In this document: in pieces, positions 6,690-11,196 of the stretch | Layout: each line of letters starts with the position of its first letter | Numbering within the stretch: position 1 is the first letter of the stretch | Assembly: GCA_018825335.1 (NCBI GenBank) | Contig: JAHJEW010000091.1 | Span: forward strand, 1-11,196 | Source of the DNA: Patescibacteria group bacterium | Lineage (GTDB): Bacteria > Patescibacteriota > Gracilibacteria > UBA1369 | Reading direction: 5' to 3' | DNA: 11,196 bases | Translations under genes and position numbers: made by a program | Notes under the pieces: model-generated | Databases searched by the model: none | What the model was told of the DNA's origin: nothing | Seen by the model: only the letters and a program-made list of their open reading frames with translations

Positions 6690-9050
6690 TTACGGTCCGG
6701 CCACAGCCTTGTTGTAAACCTGTGTGGCTGCCGCATCCAGTTGGGCCAGCGGATATTCGTTTAAAACCTTCAGATCGCCAGCCGGTGTTTTCACAATCAA
6801 CCCGGAAATAACATTGGTTTTATTCTGAAAATTGAACGAAACCTGAATATCTTTATTGGAAATCAGAGTTGCCCCATTTACCGAAAATTCACCATTTTCC
6901 ACACTTGTAACAAGAATATTGTCCTCCACCGCGCTAATACCGCTTGCTTTCAGTTTCTGGATAAGAAGAATCCTGGCAACACGCTCCGCCTGGGAAACTT
7001 CGGGTTTTGCGGGAGCAGGCGCCGGCAAAGGCCTTACCGGCTGCGGAGCAACTGTCATTTCTACTGCCGCTGCCTGCAGTGTCACCACCAGACTGGATAA
7101 ACGTATGGGTTCTTCCGAAACCATAACATCATCCATTTTTAGCTGCGAAATCAGCTTCAAATTCCAGTCGTACCTACCGGAAAAATGCATACCCTCCGTA
7201 TCCCCGCCAAGAATGTCAACAAGCTCCTGATCCTCACCGCTTATTTCACCGACCTGTAGTCCGGTAACCTTCATAGTCGCAAAATCATCGGCAATCTGCT
7301 GACTTATCTGCTCCGGCGTAATCACCGGTTTTGGAACCTCCTCACCCAAAAATTCCTTAATTACCTGATCGATTGTAAGCTGCTCCCGCTGCAACGCCAG
7401 GAACTTTTCATACTCTTTCTGGGGCGATGATCCGCGCAGCTGACTCACATTGGTCGTTTTCAGGAACTTCAGAAAGTTGCCATAATCCTTTAATCTAAGA
7501 GCAAAAAGAGCGCTCACCCCGATGTCCGTTCCAGTTTGCAGGGCCTGAATTTCATTTATCAGACGAAGTACAACCTGTCTGGCATCTGCAAGAGAAATTT
7601 TCTCGGCCAGAAAGAAACTCTGCAGTTGCTTCAGAAAATCGATTTTGGTACTGATCATTGTCTGCTTCTCCTCATTTTTGTCGTTACCCTCGGGTAAAAG
7701 CTTCAGCCATTCCGTCTCAAGAAAATTCTTCATCGCAAAAAAAGCATCCTGATAAAACTGCGGATACTGCTTTAGTAAATTGTCCATTATCCGGTTCTCC
7801 TCGGAAAGCAGGTCACTTATTCCGGCAAGCCGGCTTTTCTCGTTTTTTACAAAATCCTGAAACCGCATAAAATAATTCTGCAGGGAAAGACGGGCCTCAA
7901 GCTGATTTGTCTGGGCCAGTTTATAAGCATAATTCATATAATCGCGAATCAAACCAAGTTTTCCCAAAACCGTTTCCGGAGACTCTTCAAGCTCGGCAAG
8001 AAGAAAATCACTTAAAACGGTCTTAACCTCGAACAAAGCATCCGTTGGCAGAACAAAAAGGAGCTGATTATAAAAACTGCGCATTTTCTCTAAAACCCCT
8101 GCCCTGAAAATTTCATCGCCCAATGCAAAACCGTCCTTCATCAATTTTTCATAAAGCAAAATCCTCTCCCGCGCCTCGGTGCTCCTTCCGAAAACCAGCA
8201 AATACTCGGCATCCAGAAGATGCTCGTCAATGCTGTCGATCAAAAGACCAATACGTCTTTCTTCCGTGAAAGTAAGCTTGTCGGAAAGTTCAATAACCGC
8301 TTTATCGATTTGGTAACCAGGTGAATCCAGAGAGGCGTATTTAAGTCCGCGGGCATTAATGGCTTCCAGCCTTTTTGACGATACCGCGGCCAAAAGATCA
8401 GCATCATCTTTCAGGTTTTTAGCCACCCATTGATCCTGCCCCATAGCGACCGGATCCATTAATGAATAATTAAACTCCTTTACCAGCTTGGAATATAAAA
8501 GTTTCCTTAGCAGTTCGGCGCTTGATACGACTTTTGCCAGTGAAACCGTAGCCTGACCCCCTTCGGCAACCAGAAAACTATTAATGGGATTCGGATCACC
8601 GCCCGTGACAAGGCCCACCATAACTTGGCTGGAATAAACACCGATTTTTGTCTGCTCTCCATCGAAACTTACATCAAACGAAGCCCTGCGCGGCTCCAGA
8701 AAAGCGGACCCGGCCAAAACACGAACCGGCATGGAAGCAAAATGATCATTAACCCAGGCCCGGCCATTCTCCAATTCAAAAACATATCCGCTTTCAGATT
8801 TATCCTTTAAAACAAGAGAACTAGACGGTGCAAGCCTAATCACGCCCTCCGTATCAAATCTTATGAACTCAAATTGACCTTCTCCGGTCTGCACTTTTTC
8901 TTTCTGATTAATCTCCATTTCTCCCGCAAAAACTTTCATGTTTGTCACAGTCCCGGCAATCGTCGAAGTACCGCTCTCTATAAACATCGTCCAGGCAAAC
9001 ACGCTGCCGGCAAGTAAGAAAACCACGATTTTTTTGAGAAAATTTTTCAT
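6690..9050 (-). CDS. exported FecR-fold envelope protein with large helical region (unknown function)
   Basis: I do not recognise the whole protein (786 residues). It opens with MKNFLKKIVVFLLAG, a positively charged start and hydrophobic segment typical of a signal peptide or membrane anchor. Residues about 35-150 resemble a FecR-type beta domain: VQTGEGQFEFIRF, then GVIRLAPSSSLVL, a glycine/aromatic strand, ELENGRAWV and VRVLAGSAFLEP. About 175-570 is predominantly helical with many charged and Leu-rich stretches and no recognised motif. About 590-660 looks beta-rich, about 668-685 is a Pro/Ala linker (APQPVRPLPAPAPAKP), and a final 100-residue domain contains another beta-like segment. Nothing suggests an enzyme; a scaffold or adhesion role outside the membrane is an inference. 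ATG at 9050 is preferred over an in-frame TTG at 9065, which would lie only about 6 bases from the predicted transcription start. It diverges from the SLH protease gene. The stop is TAA. Confidence 0.8.
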   Translation of the reverse strand: MKNFLKKIVVFLLAGSVFAWTMFIESGTSTIAGTVTNMKVFAGEMEINQKEKVQTGEGQFEFIRFDTEGVIRLAPSSSLVLKDKSESGYVFELENGRAWVNDHFASMPVRVLAGSAFLEPRRASFDVSFDGEQTKIGVYSSQVMVGLVTGGDPNPINSFLVAEGGQATVSLAKVVSSAELLRKLLYSKLVKEFNYSLMDPVAMGQDQWVAKNLKDDADLLAAVSSKRLEAINARGLKYASLDSPGYQIDKAVIELSDKLTFTEERRIGLLIDSIDEHLLDAEYLLVFGRSTEARERILLYEKLMKDGFALGDEIFRAGVLEKMRSFYNQLLFVLPTDALFEVKTVLSDFLLAELEESPETVLGKLGLIRDYMNYAYKLAQTNQLEARLSLQNYFMRFQDFVKNEKSRLAGISDLLSEENRIMDNLLKQYPQFYQDAFFAMKNFLETEWLKLLPEGNDKNEEKQTMISTKIDFLKQLQSFFLAEKISLADARQVVLRLINEIQALQTGTDIGVSALFALRLKDYGNFLKFLKTTNVSQLRGSSPQKEYEKFLALQREQLTIDQVIKEFLGEEVPKPVITPEQISQQIADDFATMKVTGLQVGEISGEDQELVDILGGDTEGMHFSGRYDWNLKLISQLKMDDVMVSEEPIRLSSLVVTLQAAAVEMTVAPQPVRPLPAPAPAKPEVSQAERVARILLIQKLKASGISAVEDNILVTSVENGEFSVNGATLISNKDIQVSFNFQNKTNVISGLIVKTPAGDLKVLNEYPLAQLDAAATQVYNKAVAGP

Positions 9051-9077
9051 CTGTTCAGGGCACAATAATATCTATAT

Positions 9078-9106
9078 ATTATAGCCATTATTTGCCTTTT
9101 TGTAAA
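9078..9106 (-). promoter_or_regulatory. sigma70-like promoter of the FecR-fold gene
   Basis: On the - strand, TTTACA (9101-9106, 5 of 6 matches) is followed after exactly 17 bp by a perfect TATAAT (9078-9083). Transcription would begin near 9071, leaving a leader of about 20 bases before the ATG at 9050. No Shine-Dalgarno lies in that short leader. Confidence 0.7.
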
Positions 9107-9149
9107 CCAAAACCACTCATTTGAAGTACACCGTGCAGCCAAACTCACG

Positions 9150-9155
9150 TATACT
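9150..9155 (+). promoter_or_regulatory. tentative -10 element for the SLH-S41 protease gene
   Basis: TATACT (5 of 6 matches to TATAAT) lies 43 bases upstream of the protease ATG in the shared intergenic region. No good -35 sits at standard spacing; TTGAAG at 9121-9126 is 23 bp away, too far. This is the best candidate on the + strand but is weak. Confidence 0.25.
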
Positions 9156-9198
9156 TACCAAAGTTAAAAAATACACTTTTTCATCCATAACAAAGCCC

Positions 9199-10977
9199 AT
9201 GAATAAAAGATTACCGCTGCCGTCACTGCTTTTAGCTCTGGCAATTGTTTTTTTACTACCACAGATAAGCCTTGCCTCCTTTAAAGATGTGCCGGAGTCG
9301 CATACCTACTACGAAGCCATATCCGCTCTTGAAAACAGCGGACTCATAAAAGGATATGCAGACGGGAGCTTCCAGCCCGAAAAAATAATCAACAAAGCGG
9401 AATTTATTAAACTGGCTTTTAATCACGCCGGATACAATCCCCCTGAAAAATTTTATAAAACACCTTTTAAAGATGTCCCTGAAGGCAGCTGGTTTGCGCC
9501 TTATGTAAAACTGGGAAATGAACTTGGGATCATTCCTCTAAATCCCGATCTTCCCAACTTCTTTCCAAGACAACCGATTAACAGAATTGACGCGCTGAAA
9601 ATCATTTTGCCTCTTGAGGGTATCCCCTCCCCTATCAATTCGTATCAGACAGAATTGGTATTTCAGGATATTGAGCCCGGCTCCATTTATGAGCATTACG
9701 CAAAAGCCGCTCAAAATTCCGGTATTTTCATTCCGGAAGAACAGCCTTATTTCTTCCCACAAAAAGATCTGACCCGTGGTGAAGCCGCGGAACTCCTGTA
9801 TAGAGCTCAAATCTACAGACAAAACACGGAAGGAACATACAGCACCATGCCCGGATCATTCCTGGATACGGTATACGTGGAAACGGGCGCCTCCTCGGAC
9901 CTCATTGATAACGCCAAATTCCCAATCCTTTTAAGTATCTGGGAAAAAATCAACAACGATTATTTGTACAGAGAAAAAATCGACAAAGATCAACTGATCT
10001 ACGGAGCAATAAACGGGATAGTCGAAACTCTGCAGGACCAGTATACCGTTTTTGAAAGCCCCTCAACTTCCATGGAACTGCAGAACAGCCTTAACGGTAC
10101 ATACGAAGGAATAGGAATTGTTATAGATACATTCGAAGATCAGTATCTGATAATTTCGGTAATGAAAGATTCACCCGCACAGGAAGCCGGACTTCTGGCA
10201 GGTGACACTATCGTGGAGGTGGACGGTAAAGATGTTGGTAAATATACGATAACAAAACTTCTAAACGCCATAAAAGGTCCGAGCGGCAGTACAGTGCAAC
10301 TTAAAATCAAAAGGGACAATAAGACCATGAGCTTCAAAATAACCAGAAAAGCGATATCCATGGATACCGTACTTCTTGAAGGTGGCATCGAAATACCTAA
10401 AAACATCGGTTACATCGCCATTTACCAGTTTACGAATTCCACACCCGCGGAATTTAAAAAATTATTGGACGAAACCATGTCCGACGGGCCGAATGGACTA
10501 ATCCTTGATCTTAGAGACAATCCCGGCGGTTATGTCAGCAGCGCATATGAAGTTCTCGATTCTCTCGTCCCTCAGGGGGAAACCCTTGTAAAAACAAACT
10601 TTAAGGGCAATATAATAAGTGAGCCATCCAACGGTCCAAGTGAAACGGGGGAAATAAATATTCCAATGGTTGTTCTGGTGAATGAGTACACCGCCTCTGC
10701 CGCGGAAATAGTCGCCGGCGCCCTGCAGGATCACAAAATCGCCACCATCGTCGGAGAACCGACTTATGGCAAAGGCACCATGCAGGAAGTCGACGTTTAC
10801 ACCGACGGTTCCCTTTTTAAGATGAGCATAGCCGAGTGGTTTACTCCCAATAACCACAAAGTCGATCAGCTGGGAATAACGCCGGATATCATAGTAATAA
10901 AAACCAAAGATGACGTGCTTGGAAAAACCGATTCAATACTGCAAAGAGCAATAACGGAGCTTCAAAAGAAATTCTAG
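9199..10977 (+). CDS. exported SLH-domain S41 C-terminal-processing peptidase (CtpA-like)
   Basis: This 592-residue serine protease is predicted to act outside the cytoplasmic membrane, held to the wall or S-layer by its SLH repeats. MNKRLPLPSLLLALAIVFLL is a signal peptide, probably cleaved after SLA (A26). Three SLH repeats follow, each opening FKDV/FQDI: about 28-79 (with GYADGSFQPEKIINKAEF), 90-142 and 155-206. A linker (207-239) leads to the S41 helical part (240-299), a PDZ domain (about 300-374, with SPAQEAGLLAGDTIVEVDG) and the protease core (375-569). The core contains LILDLRDNPGGYVSSA and NEYTASAAEIVAGAL with the nucleophile S500, and GEPTYGKGTMQ with the general base K525, so it should be active. 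ATG at 9199 is chosen over an in-frame TTG at 9121 because it sits directly before the signal peptide. No Shine-Dalgarno is seen. The stop is TAG. Its natural substrate is not indicated. Confidence 0.93.
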   Translation: MNKRLPLPSLLLALAIVFLLPQISLASFKDVPESHTYYEAISALENSGLIKGYADGSFQPEKIINKAEFIKLAFNHAGYNPPEKFYKTPFKDVPEGSWFAPYVKLGNELGIIPLNPDLPNFFPRQPINRIDALKIILPLEGIPSPINSYQTELVFQDIEPGSIYEHYAKAAQNSGIFIPEEQPYFFPQKDLTRGEAAELLYRAQIYRQNTEGTYSTMPGSFLDTVYVETGASSDLIDNAKFPILLSIWEKINNDYLYREKIDKDQLIYGAINGIVETLQDQYTVFESPSTSMELQNSLNGTYEGIGIVIDTFEDQYLIISVMKDSPAQEAGLLAGDTIVEVDGKDVGKYTITKLLNAIKGPSGSTVQLKIKRDNKTMSFKITRKAISMDTVLLEGGIEIPKNIGYIAIYQFTNSTPAEFKKLLDETMSDGPNGLILDLRDNPGGYVSSAYEVLDSLVPQGETLVKTNFKGNIISEPSNGPSETGEINIPMVVLVNEYTASAAEIVAGALQDHKIATIVGEPTYGKGTMQEVDVYTDGSLFKMSIAEWFTPNNHKVDQLGITPDIIVIKTKDDVLGKTDSILQRAITELQKKF

Positions 10978-10997
10978 GCGCGGAAGAGGTCAATAAT

Positions 10998-11196
10998 TTA
11001 TTTTTCATCCTCTGCCGGCTCCTGCGCAGGTTCCTGCGCGGGCACTTGCACAGGTTCTTCGTAAACCACTGCTGTATCTTCCACGGGACCAGGTGCCGGT
11101 TCAGCGGGCGGAGCCGCCTCCGTCGCTTCGGGCGTAGCAGCCGGTTCCGCAGGCACAGCTTCCGCCGCAGGCACTTCAACGGGAGCAGCCTCCGCC
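10998..11196 (-). CDS. partial gene: Ala/Pro/Glu-rich C-terminal tail of an unknown protein
   Basis: On the - strand an open frame enters from the right edge and ends at a TAA (10998-11000), leaving 65 residues. They are almost wholly Ala, Pro, Glu, Val and Gln, with words such as VPAAEAVPAEPAATPEA, APPAEPAPGPVED, VPAQEPAQEPAEDEK and one aromatic island (VVYEEP). Such acidic, disordered tails occur on secreted or wall proteins and on some ribosomal or translation proteins, so the identity cannot be decided here. A competing frame on the same strand gives an Arg-rich sequence with Cys clusters and looks like a shadow. The gene converges with the protease gene across 20 bp. Confidence 0.7.
   Translation of the reverse strand, partial: AEAAPVEVPAAEAVPAEPAATPEATEAAPPAEPAPGPVEDTAVVYEEPVQVPAQEPAQEPAEDEK
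11017..11064. repeat. imperfect 12-bp tandem repeats within the Pro/Ala/Glu-rich gene
   Basis: Successive 12-base units GGCTCCTGCGCA, GGTTCCTGCGCG, GGCACTTGCACA and a degenerate GGTTCTTCGTAA are read on the + strand. In the - strand gene the first three encode repeating four-residue units of the type (E/V)-P-(A/V)-Q. The 12-bp period keeps the frame, so unit number could vary without breaking the protein. Confidence 0.6.

Noticed and set aside
9063..9065. TTG as start of the FecR-fold gene
   Set aside because: It lies about 6 bases from the predicted transcription start and adds five residues before a normal signal-peptide start at the ATG (9050).
9121..9123. TTG as start of the SLH-S41 protease gene
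   Set aside because: It would add 26 residues before a clear signal peptide, and the extra segment overlaps the probable promoter region.
10889..11179. Arg-rich open frame of 96 codons on the - strand
   Set aside because: It overlaps the end of the protease gene, has an Arg/Leu/Cys composition typical of an out-of-frame reading, and competes with the more plausible Pro/Ala/Glu frame.

Overview
The window reads as a compact bacterial chromosome segment of roughly 45% G+C (estimated by eye) with housekeeping and cell-envelope genes. No phage, transposon, CRISPR, tRNA or rRNA gene was seen. Eight complete genes, one clear partial gene at the right edge and a possible gene tail at the left edge fill almost all of it; no gene-free stretch exceeds 150 bp. 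Several traits suggest, but do not prove, a Patescibacteria/CPR-type genome: a large FecR-fold envelope protein of otherwise unknown kind, an S-layer-anchored C-terminal-processing protease, an NLPY variant of the PrmC motif, very short spacers and nearly no Shine-Dalgarno sequences. The shikimate genes would make it one of the less reduced members. TGA is used as a stop (aroB, prmC), so TGA is not reassigned here.

Left block, + strand (1-2402): a possible end of an upstream gene, then aroB and aroA overlapping by 8 bp. They encode steps 2 and 6 of chorismate synthesis. aroA converges with the next block across only 24 bp.

Middle block, - strand (read from 9050 down to 2427): a 786-residue FecR-fold envelope protein with its own sigma70-like promoter, gyrB with a second good promoter, rpsU (bS21) with an exceptionally strong Shine-Dalgarno, then prmC and prfA overlapping by 8 bp. 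PrmC methylates the GGQ glutamine of release factors, so the last two genes make an enzyme and its substrate from one message, in the reverse of the usual prfA-prmC order.

Right block (9199-11196): an exported SLH-S41 (CtpA-like) protease diverges from the FecR-fold gene across a shared 148-bp intergenic region. It converges with an incomplete - strand gene whose visible end codes an Ala/Pro/Glu-rich tail with 12-bp tandem repeats.

The observation I rate highest is that, of the eight genes whose start is visible, only rpsU carries a strong Shine-Dalgarno. This resembles the situation in Bacteroidia, where bS21 controls anti-SD availability and its own synthesis. Nothing in the window amounts to an obviously new multi-gene system. 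The least explained parts are the FecR-fold protein and the truncated Pro/Ala/Glu-rich gene.
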